This document shows positions 34,988-42,118 of a DNA stretch of 64,000 bases, piece after piece; positions within the stretch are counted from its first letter, which is position 1, and the number at the start of each line of letters is the position of its first letter. A program made the translations under genes and the position numbers. This DNA comes from an uncultured Oscillospiraceae bacterium (lineage in GTDB: Bacteria; Bacillota; Clostridia; Oscillospirales; Oscillospiraceae), in NCBI GenBank assembly GCA_910589155.1, contig CAJURY010000001.1:326668-390667 (forward strand). The letters are read 5' to 3'. The notes under the pieces were generated by a model. That model did no database searches. It saw only the letters and a program-made list of their open reading frames with translations, and was not told where the DNA came from.

Positions 34988-35718
34988 GTGGTTTCCTCCT
35001 GTAAAAGCATTCTGGCCAGCGCCAGATCCATTGGCGTTGTCACCTTAAAATTTCTTTCTTCGCCTTCCACCAGCTTCACCGGTACGCCTAGCTGTTCCAC
35101 AGCGGAGCAATCGTCGGTCACCACCACGTTTTCCTCCTCCGCCTTACGCAGAGCGCCGCGAATCAGGTCAAAATCAAAGACCTGGGGCGTTTGCACTGCG
35201 AAAAGCAAATTGCGATCCGGGGTTTTCTGCACCACGCCGCCCTTGGCAACTTTGATTGTGTCTTTGACTGGAAGCGCTGGAGCGGCGGCGGAAACGCTCT
35301 GCGCTGCACGCACCGTCCGTTCAATCAGCGCCTCCGATGCCAGAGGCCGGGCGGCGTCATGAATCGCGGCAAGCTTCACCCGCCCCGCAAGACAAGACAA
35401 GCCTCTTGCCACAGAGGCCTGCCTGGTATCCCCTCCGGCAATCACCGCCGTTACCTTGGTCAGCCCCGCGTCGCGGCATATGGTATGGATGGGCAAAATT
35501 AAGTCCTGCCTGGTAACAAGTACGATTTCCGAAATCGATCCGCACCGCTCCAGCGATTCCACACAATGCAAAAACAGCGGCTTGCCGTTTAAATCCGCCA
35601 TAACTTTATCCACGCCGTCCATACGCCGGGCGCTGCCCGCCGCGACAACGACTGCGCCGCAGCCAGAGGTTTTTTTAAATTTTCTCAGAAAAGCGGCGGC
35701 TTTTGACAATTTTTCCAT
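34984..35718 (-). CDS. ispD: 2-C-methyl-D-erythritol 4-phosphate cytidylyltransferase IspD
   Basis: 244 aa. Nucleotide-binding AVVVAAGSARRM (residues ~22-33), IHDAARPLASEALI and VTDDCSAVEQLG match IspD. There are about 17 extra residues before the family start (KLSKAAAFLRKFKKT), but the ATG at 35718 has GAGGG upstream. It transfers CMP to MEP, the step two before IspF, and is coupled to ispF by an ATGA overlap. Confidence 0.96.
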   Translation of the reverse strand: MEKLSKAAAFLRKFKKTSGCGAVVVAAGSARRMDGVDKVMADLNGKPLFLHCVESLERCGSISEIVLVTRQDLILPIHTICRDAGLTKVTAVIAGGDTRQASVARGLSCLAGRVKLAAIHDAARPLASEALIERTVRAAQSVSAAAPALPVKDTIKVAKGGVVQKTPDRNLLFAVQTPQVFDFDLIRGALRKAEEENVVVTDDCSAVEQLGVPVKLVEGEERNFKVTTPMDLALARMLLQEETT

Positions 35719-35735
35719 GGTTTTCCCTCAATTCC

Positions 35736-37106
35736 TTAGAGCTTTTGCACCAGTTCCTTGAAGTAGTTTCCCCGTTCCATAAAATTTTTAAACCGGTCGA
35801 AAGAGGCGCTGGCGGGAGACAGCAGCACTGTGTCGCCGGGCTTTGCCGCCGCAGCCGCCGTCTTTACCGCATCCGAAAAAGCTTCTATTTGTACAATTTG
35901 GGGCTTTTCGCCCTCCGCCTGCAACACCGCGTCCTTGATTTTTTCTCCGGTGGCGCCGGTCAGAACCAAAAATTTCACATGCTCGCAAATTTCCGGTCCC
36001 AGAACTTCATAAGGAATATGCTTATCGTAGCCGCCGGCTATCAAGATCACCTTCCGGTCAAAGCTGCGCAGTCCCGCAATGGTGCGGCTGGGAGAGGACG
36101 CGATGGAATCGTTGTAATAGCGCACCCCGTCTTTTACCCGCACCAGCTCAATGCGATGCTCCACGCCGCCGAAGGTTTTCGCAACCTGCCGCACCGCTTC
36201 ATCCGGCACGATGCCCTCTACCGCAGCAATGGCCGCCATATAATTTTCCACATTATGAATGCCCGGCAGCAAAATATCCTTCTGCGCCAGCACCGCCTCT
36301 ATCTGCTCGCCGCGCTTGCGGTAAATCATGCCGTTTTCCAGAAAAACGCCGTTTTCCGGCCGACTTTGCCTGGAAAATTGACGCAACGAACCGGCAGTTT
36401 TAAAGCTGTTTGCTATCTCATTGTCCAAATTGACAACAAGAATATCCCCTGCGCCCTGGAAATTGCAAATATTGCGCTTGGCCTCTACATATTCCGCCAT
36501 ATCCTTGTGTACATCCAGATGGTTGGGCGCTAAATTGGTTACAACCGCAATCTGGGCGCTCCGCTTCATATCCATAAGCTGGAAAGAACTTAGCTCCACC
36601 ACCGCGTAGTCCTCTTTCGCCATTTCATCTGTCATAGGCAATAAGGGGACGCCGATGTTTCCCCCCAGCCAGACCTTTTTACCCGCCTGCTCCAGCATCT
36701 TGGCAATCAGCGTTGTGGTGGTGGTTTTGCCGTCGGAGCCTGTCACCGCCAAAATGGGGCAAGGGCATAGTTCAAAGAAAACCTCCATTTCAGAAGTAAC
36801 CGCCGCCCCACCCGCTTGCAGCTTTTGCAGGGCGGGATTGGCCGGGTGCATGCCCGGCGTGCGAAACACCAGATCCGCTTCCACGTCATCCAAATACGTT
36901 TCCCCAACATGCAGCGTCGCGCCCTGCTTTTCCAGTTCCAAAACTGCGCTGTCCAATTGCTCGTAAGGCGTGCGGTCGCAGCCAAGCGCTTGGCAACCAT
37001 ACCGCAAAAGCAGCCGCATCAGCGGCCGGTTGCTGACCCCCAAACCCAGAACAGCGATTTTTTTATGGCGCAGACCGCTAAAATAGCGGCCAAGGATTGA
37101 ATCCAT
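35736..37106 (-). CDS. murD: UDP-N-acetylmuramoylalanine-D-glutamate ligase MurD
   Basis: 456 aa peptidoglycan ligase. The N-terminal UDP-binding domain (KIAVLGLGVSNRPL) leads to Mur ligase P-loop TGSDGKTTTTTLI (~112-124), LAPNHLDVHKDM and C-terminal SPASASFDRFKNFMERG. The ATG at 37106 is preceded by GGAGG at 9 nt; a TTG at 37121 would overlap that site. It lies alone among redox and isoprenoid genes rather than in a dcw cluster. Confidence 0.96.
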   Translation of the reverse strand: MDSILGRYFSGLRHKKIAVLGLGVSNRPLMRLLLRYGCQALGCDRTPYEQLDSAVLELEKQGATLHVGETYLDDVEADLVFRTPGMHPANPALQKLQAGGAAVTSEMEVFFELCPCPILAVTGSDGKTTTTTLIAKMLEQAGKKVWLGGNIGVPLLPMTDEMAKEDYAVVELSSFQLMDMKRSAQIAVVTNLAPNHLDVHKDMAEYVEAKRNICNFQGAGDILVVNLDNEIANSFKTAGSLRQFSRQSRPENGVFLENGMIYRKRGEQIEAVLAQKDILLPGIHNVENYMAAIAAVEGIVPDEAVRQVAKTFGGVEHRIELVRVKDGVRYYNDSIASSPSRTIAGLRSFDRKVILIAGGYDKHIPYEVLGPEICEHVKFLVLTGATGEKIKDAVLQAEGEKPQIVQIEAFSDAVKTAAAAAKPGDTVLLSPASASFDRFKNFMERGNYFKELVQKL

Positions 37107-37170
37107 AGGAAAGACCTCCAACCAGTTTTATTTTTAGTATATCGCTTTTTCACTGGTTTTGCAACAGGGC

Positions 37171-37725
37171 TTATTCTTGCAGCAGCGCAATCCCTTTTTC
37201 CAAACGCTCCGCGCTGAGCATACCAATAGCATATGTCACCAGGTTCCCGTCCTGATCAATAAAAAAGGTCATGGGCAAAGAGCTTGCGCCGTAGGTATAG
37301 GCCGCAACGCCTTCCGTGTCAAACAGCACCGGAAACGTATAGCCTTCCTTTTCAATCAATTCTTTTGCAGAGGAGACAGTATCTCCTGAAGTGGCGTTGA
37401 CCATCAAAAATTGAATGTCCGTATGGGTCTTGTAAGCCGCTTCAAAATGGGGCATTTCCGCTTTACAGGGGGAACACCAGCTTGCCCAGAAATTCAGCAC
37501 AATGGGTTTTCCAAAATAGTCGGAAAGCTGAACTGTATTTCCTTCCTGATCCGAAACAGTAAAATCCGGGGCTTTATAAGTCTCGGCGCCGGTCTCATCC
37601 GTTGGGTTTTCTGCCAGCGTATCCGGCGCGTACGTTTCACTTAAATGCCTGTACAGGAAAAACGCCCCCACGAAAAGAAGCGCCGCTAAAATTGCTCCTC
37701 CAAGCCATACTACACTCTTTTTCAT
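37171..37725 (-). CDS. Membrane-anchored thioredoxin-like protein (ResA/TlpA family)
   Basis: 184 aa. One N-terminal membrane anchor (residues 5-25), then a TlpA/ResA-type thioredoxin fold with the active site WCSPC (C84, C87) in LNFWASWCSPCKAEMPHF. The outward location suggests reduction of extracytoplasmic disulfides. ccdA lies 12 bp upstream and would supply electrons, a standard pair. No cytochrome c maturation genes are in view, so the client is unknown. Confidence 0.92.
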   Translation of the reverse strand: MKKSVVWLGGAILAALLFVGAFFLYRHLSETYAPDTLAENPTDETGAETYKAPDFTVSDQEGNTVQLSDYFGKPIVLNFWASWCSPCKAEMPHFEAAYKTHTDIQFLMVNATSGDTVSSAKELIEKEGYTFPVLFDTEGVAAYTYGASSLPMTFFIDQDGNLVTYAIGMLSAERLEKGIALLQE

Positions 37726-37737
37726 ACCTGCACCGCC

Positions 37738-38397
37738 TTATGCTAAAAATGTGAGAAGCCGGTTCAAAAGCCCCGTCATCATGAGAACGCCTAATACAAC
37801 GAGCAGTCCGCCGCTAATCCGATTGATTGTTTTGTAGTTCCGTTTGATAAACTGAAACGCGGATTTCATTTTGTCAATGAATACTGCGCTAACCACAAAG
37901 GGAATGCCCAGCCCCAGAGAATAAACAAGAAGCATCAAAACGCCGGTGAGCGTCTCGCCTTGCTGGGACGCCAGCATCAAAGCGGAACCCAAAAACGCGC
38001 CGACACAGGGCGTCCAGCCCACAGAAAACACCATACCAAACAGCATGGAAGAAAAAAATCCCAGACTTCGCGGATTGACAGCGCGGCTCATTCCTTGAAA
38101 CAAAAAAAGCTGAAATACCCCCAGAAAATGCAGTCCAAAAAATACCACTATCAAACCAGTTACAAGATTTACAAGCATTTGATGTTCTTTCAAAAAGCTG
38201 CCCAATGTTCCAGCCAGCGCGCCCATTGCAATGAAAACCAGAGTAAAACCCGCCACAAAGCCAAAAGCGTTTTTCAGGGTTTTCCTTGTGGACCCTTCGC
38301 CGCCGGCAAAATACGACACATAAATGGGCAGCATCGGCAAAAGGCATGGGGAAATAAACGTAACGATTCCCTCCAAAAAAGCGATAAAATACTGCAT
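37738..38397 (-). CDS. ccdA: CcdA-type thiol-disulfide transmembrane reductase
   Basis: 219 aa, six hydrophobic segments. The conserved redox cysteines are C18 (FISPCLLPMLPIYVSY) and C131 (SVGWTPCVGAFLGSAL), as in CcdA/DsbD membrane domains that carry electrons from cytoplasmic thioredoxin outward. It pairs with the downstream ResA-like gene. Shine-Dalgarno GAGGAGAAAGGA precedes the ATG. Confidence 0.94.
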   Translation of the reverse strand: MQYFIAFLEGIVTFISPCLLPMLPIYVSYFAGGEGSTRKTLKNAFGFVAGFTLVFIAMGALAGTLGSFLKEHQMLVNLVTGLIVVFFGLHFLGVFQLFLFQGMSRAVNPRSLGFFSSMLFGMVFSVGWTPCVGAFLGSALMLASQQGETLTGVLMLLVYSLGLGIPFVVSAVFIDKMKSAFQFIKRNYKTINRISGGLLVVLGVLMMTGLLNRLLTFLA

Positions 38398-38437
38398 AAT
38401 CCTTTCTCCTCGCGCTTTGCATTCATTCCATAGGACT

Positions 38438-38443
38438 AGTATA
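38438..38443 (-). promoter_or_regulatory. Extended -10 promoter of ccdA-resA
   Basis: TATACT preceded by TTTGTGG, an extended -10 with TG. The -35 region 17 bp upstream (TTCCAA) is poor. It lies 40 nt before the ccdA start. Confidence 0.55.
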
Positions 38444-38495
38444 CCACAAACCTGTCCGATTTGGAATCCATAGTTTGCATCTAAGCTGCAAAAAA

Positions 38496-38520
38496 GCGCG
38501 AAAGACTCCTAAAAGAGCCT
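38496..38520 (-). terminator. Likely terminator after the lipoprotein at 38535
   Basis: On the minus strand AAGGCTC pairs with GAGTCTT (six of seven pairs) around a short T-rich loop, and TCGCGCTTTTTTG follows. The stem is short, so the call is moderate. Confidence 0.5.
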
Positions 38521-38534
38521 TCCACGCTTCCCGC

Positions 38535-39311
38535 TTACGAAACCTGAACCAACTGCCGCTGCATTCCATATCCCGGCGCGTAAATATCCATGGCCGCCCA
38601 AAGGCATTCATCATCCGCCATATAAAGTTTCACGCGCTCCAAATTGGTATCTGCCATGGTTCGCTGATACCCATAGGTTTCCTCCAGCGCTTCGTCTGTA
38701 GTCTCTTCGCCGTAGTATTCCCGCAGGATTATTTTCGCCTGCTGCGCCGCTGTTTCTTTCACTTCCTGTTCCAGCCGCATTGGCCCCCAGTTCATTACTT
38801 GGCAGAAGGCGTCATCCTGCACACTTTCTCCGGTCTCCACATTGAGATTGTACACTCTATACTCCGTTTTGCCGGAAACACGCTCCGTGCATGTCAGCAC
38901 CAGAGACAGCACACTTTCATTGAGGTAGACCTGATAATTGATGTCGCTGTAATCCGGGCATTCCTCGCCGCTTTGATAGTCCTCCATGGATTTTTGCAGC
39001 GGCTCCACAAATTCTTTGGTAATGGTCGTATTGATTCTGGAAGCCTCCAGCCCAGACAGGTTGATTCTGGGCAGACGGAAGGAATAGGAATTTTCCTTGG
39101 CGTCCCGCCCGGAAACGCTCATCTGCGTCTGGACATAATCATGTACGGACTGGGCGTTTGGCGTGGAGGATTCATCATCCCCCTCCCAAGAAATGCCAAG
39201 ATATTTTTCATTGAACTCGGTTAGCTTATCAGAAGTTTTTTGCATATCGCACCCGGACAGTGCGCAGCCCAGCAGTGCCAGCGCTAAAACAAGCGCAAAT
39301 TTTTTCCCCAC
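38535..39311 (-). CDS. Lipoprotein resembling the extracellular part of RsiV-like proteins
   Basis: 258 aa from a GTG at 39311, chosen because AAGGGG lies about 9 nt upstream and the signal peptide then begins normally; the frame is open to 39359. Lipobox ALSGC, lipidated Cys21. The mature domain has the pattern of DUF4163/DUF3298 proteins: a strand-rich SYSFRLPRINLSG, a helix RINTTITKEFVEPLQKSME, and a later EYRVYNLNVETGESVQDDAF. In RsiV this domain binds lysozyme, but without the anti-sigma part that role cannot be assumed here. Confidence 0.68.
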   Translation of the reverse strand: MGKKFALVLALALLGCALSGCDMQKTSDKLTEFNEKYLGISWEGDDESSTPNAQSVHDYVQTQMSVSGRDAKENSYSFRLPRINLSGLEASRINTTITKEFVEPLQKSMEDYQSGEECPDYSDINYQVYLNESVLSLVLTCTERVSGKTEYRVYNLNVETGESVQDDAFCQVMNWGPMRLEQEVKETAAQQAKIILREYYGEETTDEALEETYGYQRTMADTNLERVKLYMADDECLWAAMDIYAPGYGMQRQLVQVS

Positions 39312-39354
39312 AACAAAAATCCCCTTTCCTACACGGAGCTTTTTATTTTCTGTT

Positions 39355-39360
39355 ATCATA
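39355..39360 (-). promoter_or_regulatory. Possible -10 for the lipoprotein at 38535
   Basis: TATGAT on the minus strand, 43 nt before the GTG. The -35 (TGTTCA) matches in three positions only. Confidence 0.3.
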
Positions 39361-39473
39361 GCAGATTTTTCGCCAGATGAACAGTCCTTTCAAAGGATTT
39401 TTACGTTTTTTTCAAAATTGGTCTTCTTGCAAAGGGAGGCTGGAGGATAAAAATACCATCTAACCTCCTGTTT

Positions 39474-40148
39474 TTACTGCATGACTGTAGGCAAACCAGG
39501 CGCAATCAAGTTGCCGCCGTCATTTTCCGGGGCGCGCTGCCAGTCCTCGTCTCCGATTTTGGAAAGAAGCTCCAGCTTAATTTCCGGATTTTGCGTCTCT
39601 GATTTGGGCGCAGGCACAAGAAGAATCCAGTTAGCCATATCCATGGTGGTAATTTCCGGCGTTTCACTGCGCAGCGTTACAAGAAGTTCGTCCTTTTCTC
39701 CGGTATTCAATTCCACGCTTTGTCGCACGGAACCGGTATTGGTTCTGCGCAGCAGCACCAGCAGATCGTGTTCCTTCCAAAATTCATCGTCATATGCGGA
39801 AATTTTCTCTTGCAGCAACGAAAAATTCAAAACGCCAAAAGCGTTTTCCAATTCCTGCGAATCGGAAAACAATGCAACGCCAATATTTTTAAATTCTGAA
39901 GGATAATTTCCAAGTAGCTTTATAAAGGGGGCGTCCTCCCCTGTATAGCGAACAATCTGCGTTTCCTGCGCTGTCTGTCCCACCGTCTCGTCCGGCTCTG
40001 TGGCGGCAGTAACCGGCGCGGTGCTTTCCGTAGGCGCGACCGTCATGGACAAAACCGGCCGGTCATCCCGCTGGCAGGCGGCAAGGCTTCCAAGAAGAGT
40101 TGCGGAAACCGCCAAAAGTATCCCGTGGGCAAGCATATTTTTCTTCAT
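39474..40148 (-). CDS. Lipoprotein of unknown function with Thr-rich linker
   Basis: 224 aa. Signal peptide ends in SLAAC (Cys25). A Thr/Pro/Glu-rich flexible linker (about 30-62) leads to a compact domain of ~150 residues. Segments YDDEFWKEHDLLVLLRRTNTGSVRQSV and MDMANWILLVPAP are recognisable as a recurrent Clostridia pattern near PrcB-like domains, but no function is known. ATG at 40148 has GGAGG 8 nt before it. It has its own promoter and no partner genes. Confidence 0.68.
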   Translation of the reverse strand: MKKNMLAHGILLAVSATLLGSLAACQRDDRPVLSMTVAPTESTAPVTAATEPDETVGQTAQETQIVRYTGEDAPFIKLLGNYPSEFKNIGVALFSDSQELENAFGVLNFSLLQEKISAYDDEFWKEHDLLVLLRRTNTGSVRQSVELNTGEKDELLVTLRSETPEITTMDMANWILLVPAPKSETQNPEIKLELLSKIGDEDWQRAPENDGGNLIAPGLPTVMQ

Positions 40149-40183
40149 GAGATTCGCCTCCATTTTTCAAATTTCTTGTAGGA

Positions 40184-40212
40184 ATTCTAACATAATCTAC
40201 TATTTTCGTCAA
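40184..40212 (-). promoter_or_regulatory. Sigma-A promoter of the lipoprotein at 39474
   Basis: Minus strand TTGACG (40212-40207), 17-bp spacer ending in TGT, TAGAAT (40189-40184), 35 nt before the ATG. Confidence 0.75.
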
Positions 40213-40320
40213 TCCTTTGACAAAAACATTAAGGAATATTAAGATCCTTTGCGTTTTTATTATAGCGTATAACGCCGCAAATCGATTTTTTTCGTAGTTT
40301 TTAAAAATCTTCTGAAAAAT

Positions 40321-40345
40321 ATGCCTGCAGCGTCGCCGCAGGCAT
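40321..40345 (-). terminator. Terminator after the DUF5131 gene
   Basis: ATGCCTGC (40345-40338 on minus) pairs with GCAGGCAT (40328-40321), followed by ATTTTTCAG. It lies 3 bp after the DUF5131 stop. Confidence 0.88.
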
Positions 40346-40348
40346 ACC

Positions 40349-41056
40349 TTATAAATCAATATTCGCTTTCTTCGCCTGGCTGCATAAATCACGCACCGCA
40401 AGGTTATACATCCTGCCGTTCTTGATAAAATGGGTGCCGCACTGCCGGAACGCAAAATGTACATTTTGCGCAGCGCACTGTTCCCGAAGGGCAAGTACCC
40501 ACCCATAGTCCAGCGGACGGGCGTTTCGATCCGATTCGCCGCCTACTACAACCAATTCGACATTTTTCAGATAGGACGCAAGGTCTATTTTCTCAAGCAA
40601 AGGCTGACAAATGATATTTTTGTGCTTGATGGGCAGCTCCTTAAAAATTGAAAGCCTGAAGTCCGCCCTGTCCTGGTTTTCAACCGTACAGCCCACGGTT
40701 ACATTGTCGTATCCATCCGCCCAATCTGCCGGGGCGCAATCCATAAAACGCTCGATTCTTTTCGTCAGAAAGATAAAATGCAGGTCAGGCCGCGCCTTTA
40801 TCATTTGCCAGCATTCTTCCCGCCAAGCATCCGCCTCCGCAAGGAGAAAATCGCTGGAAAAGCAGACGTATACCGTCTGTCCTGATTTTATTTTGTACGC
40901 GCCGGATTTATTCCTGGCAATGGGGGCATAAAAATTGTCACTTTTTACGATACTGTTGGTATCCACGCCCCGCCTGGAATCGCCTTTATGAATGTAGCAG
41001 TATTTGCAGCCTTCGCTGTATCTGTGGCAGCCGCGCCACGGATTCCACATTGCCAT
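40349..41056 (-). CDS. DUF5131 (phage Gp37/Gp68-like) radical-SAM-like protein
   Basis: 235 aa. N-terminal cysteines C10, C17 and C20 (WRGCHRYSEGCKYCY, CX6CX2C) could bind an iron-sulfur cluster, and the family is predicted to be radical-SAM related. The core includes FLTKRIERFMDCAPADWADGYDNVTVGCTVENQDRAD-like DUF5131 sequence and C-terminal VVVGGESDRNARPLDYGWVLALREQC. No substrate is known. It starts 3 bp after the MerR/TipAS gene, forming a two-gene operon closed by a terminator. Homologues occur in phages, but no other phage genes are nearby. Confidence 0.82.
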   Translation of the reverse strand: MAMWNPWRGCHRYSEGCKYCYIHKGDSRRGVDTNSIVKSDNFYAPIARNKSGAYKIKSGQTVYVCFSSDFLLAEADAWREECWQMIKARPDLHFIFLTKRIERFMDCAPADWADGYDNVTVGCTVENQDRADFRLSIFKELPIKHKNIICQPLLEKIDLASYLKNVELVVVGGESDRNARPLDYGWVLALREQCAAQNVHFAFRQCGTHFIKNGRMYNLAVRDLCSQAKKANIDL

Positions 41057-41059
41057 ATG

Positions 41060-41449
41060 TTACCCTTTCGCTTTGCGCACGGAAATCGCTTGCGACACAA
41101 AATCAGCCGTTCCTTTGCCGCCGGCTCTGTCAATGTTCTCCTGGAACCGCTGATCCGCTTTATAAAGCTGACCAAGGCCCTGAAAAACTTCTTCCGTGCA
41201 GTTATAAAAATTCTCGCTGATGAAGCCGCGCAGCTTTTCCGTCAGCGCCTGGGCTTCCTGCGACGCTGGAGATAAATGCCTAATCTGCCCAGCCTGGGCA
41301 AAAATCTCCATCAGCCCCTTGGTTTTTTCCTCCGTGCCGCCCACAAACTTTTGCGCGTATTCTTGATAAGCGGCGGTCTCGCCCCATCTGGCTTTGGCTT
41401 CCTCAGCAAATGCCTGCCATTCATTTTTATCAAAAGCTGTAAAATCCAT
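41060..41449 (-). CDS. Putative internal translation product: stand-alone TipAS domain
   Basis: In-frame ATG at 41449 begins exactly at the TipAS domain (MDFTAFDKNEW) and is preceded by a perfect AGGAGG (41462-41457) with 7-nt spacing. The product would be 129 aa with no DNA-binding domain. The known tipA gene of Streptomyces makes TipAL and TipAS in this way. Seen in sequence: the site and frame. Inferred: that it is used. Confidence 0.55.
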   Translation of the reverse strand: MDFTAFDKNEWQAFAEEAKARWGETAAYQEYAQKFVGGTEEKTKGLMEIFAQAGQIRHLSPASQEAQALTEKLRGFISENFYNCTEEVFQGLGQLYKADQRFQENIDRAGGKGTADFVSQAISVRKAKG

Positions 41450-41779
41450 ATTGGTTCCTCCTGTTGTCAGTATTTCACGGGTATAGGCAATCAGTCCATC
41501 CAAGTATTCCCGCTGCAATTCCAGCAGACGAAGCTGATCCTTCATAGCCTGTACGCGGTTAAAATGCGGACTGTCCAAAATGGTCCTGATTTCCTTCAAG
41601 GGAAATTGCAGTTCCCGAAACAGCAAAATGGTTTGCAGGCGTTCCAGCGCCGTATCGTCATACAGCCGGTAGCCCGCGTCTGTTATTTGCGTCGGCTTCA
41701 GTAAGCCGATGGCGTCGTAGTGGTGAAGCGTGCGCACGCTGATATTTGCCAGTTTACTGACCTGTTTCACTGTTTTCAT
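41060..41779 (-). CDS. MerR-family regulator with C-terminal TipAS domain
   Basis: 239 aa. The winged helix-turn-helix (residues 1-70) reads KTVKQVSKLANISVRTLHHYDAIGLLKP, followed by the MerR dimer helix (~75-103). The C-terminal TipAS domain (~111-235), which in Streptomyces TipA traps thiopeptides and other drugs, has EWQAFAEEAKARWGETAAYQEYAQKF and FISENFYNCTEEVFQGLGQLY. ATG at 41779 follows GGGAGGG. An internal ATG (residue 111) has its own AGGAGG, so a separate TipAS-only protein may be made. The promoter has the 19-bp spacer typical of MerR targets, implying autoregulation. Confidence 0.92.
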   Translation of the reverse strand: MKTVKQVSKLANISVRTLHHYDAIGLLKPTQITDAGYRLYDDTALERLQTILLFRELQFPLKEIRTILDSPHFNRVQAMKDQLRLLELQREYLDGLIAYTREILTTGGTNMDFTAFDKNEWQAFAEEAKARWGETAAYQEYAQKFVGGTEEKTKGLMEIFAQAGQIRHLSPASQEAQALTEKLRGFISENFYNCTEEVFQGLGQLYKADQRFQENIDRAGGKGTADFVSQAISVRKAKG

Positions 41780-41803
41780 TTGCAATCCCTCCCGTGTAGC
41801 TTC

Positions 41804-41834
41804 AGTATACACGATGACGTAAGGAGAGAGTCAA
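41804..41834 (-). promoter_or_regulatory. MerR-type promoter with 19-bp spacer
   Basis: Minus strand TTGACT (41834-41829), 19-bp spacer, TATACT (41809-41804). The over-long spacer is the mark of promoters that MerR proteins activate by distorting DNA. It drives the regulator and DUF5131 gene and overlaps the region upstream of the divergent zinc-ribbon gene. Confidence 0.85.
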
Positions 41835-41843
41835 GAAAAATTT

Positions 41844-41872
41844 TTGATTTTTTTCAGCTTTTTTCAAATACT
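41844..41872 (+). promoter_or_regulatory. Possible promoter of the zinc-ribbon gene
   Basis: TTGATT (41844-41849), 17-bp spacer, AATACT (41867-41872), 19 bp before the ATG. Its -35 is 9 bp from the -35 of the divergent MerR promoter. Confidence 0.5.
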
Positions 41873-41891
41873 AACCATGGAGGTGAGAAAA

Positions 41892-42074
41892 ATGTCTATT
41901 ATTGAAGGCTGTATCGGCAAGTACAAAACGCCGATTGCGGAAACGCGGTTTTGTCCCATTTGCGGCAAAACCGTGGAAGTCTTTACTTCCATGGGCGCAA
42001 TTTTAGAGGACGCAGTTTGTCCCTGCGGCTACGTCTGGGAGGGGCAGCCCCATCCGGCGCTGAAAACAGACTAA
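41892..42074 (+). CDS. 60-aa zinc-ribbon protein
   Basis: Small protein with two cysteine pairs, C21/C24 (RFCPICGKTVE) and C43/C45 (AVCPCGYVWEG), a likely zinc ribbon. GGAGGTG lies 6 nt before the ATG, which fixes the start; the frame is open from 41844. No family name could be given. It diverges from the MerR/TipAS gene with facing promoters, and ends at a terminator shared with mnmA. Confidence 0.65.
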   Translation: MSIIEGCIGKYKTPIAETRFCPICGKTVEVFTSMGAILEDAVCPCGYVWEGQPHPALKTD

Positions 42075-42080
42075 ACAAAC

Positions 42081-42113
42081 GCTCCTGCGCCGCAAAATTT
42101 GTGACGCAGGAGC
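42081..42113. terminator. Bidirectional terminator between the zinc-ribbon gene and mnmA
   Basis: GCTCCTGCG (42081-42089) pairs with CGCAGGAGC (42105-42113). GCGTTTTA follows on plus and GTTTGTTT on minus. It separates two convergent genes. Confidence 0.85.
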
Positions 42114-42118
42114 GCGTT

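Noticed and set aside
39412..39459. A 15-codon minus-strand frame (MVFLSSSLPLQEDQF) preceded by AGGAGG
   Set aside because: Spacing to the ATG is only 4 nt, the frame is very short, and it follows a lipoprotein stop with no further support.
40255..40262. A TATAAT on the minus strand before the lipoprotein at 39474
   Set aside because: No acceptable -35 at 16-18 bp; the TTGACG/TAGAAT promoter at 40184-40212 is better placed.
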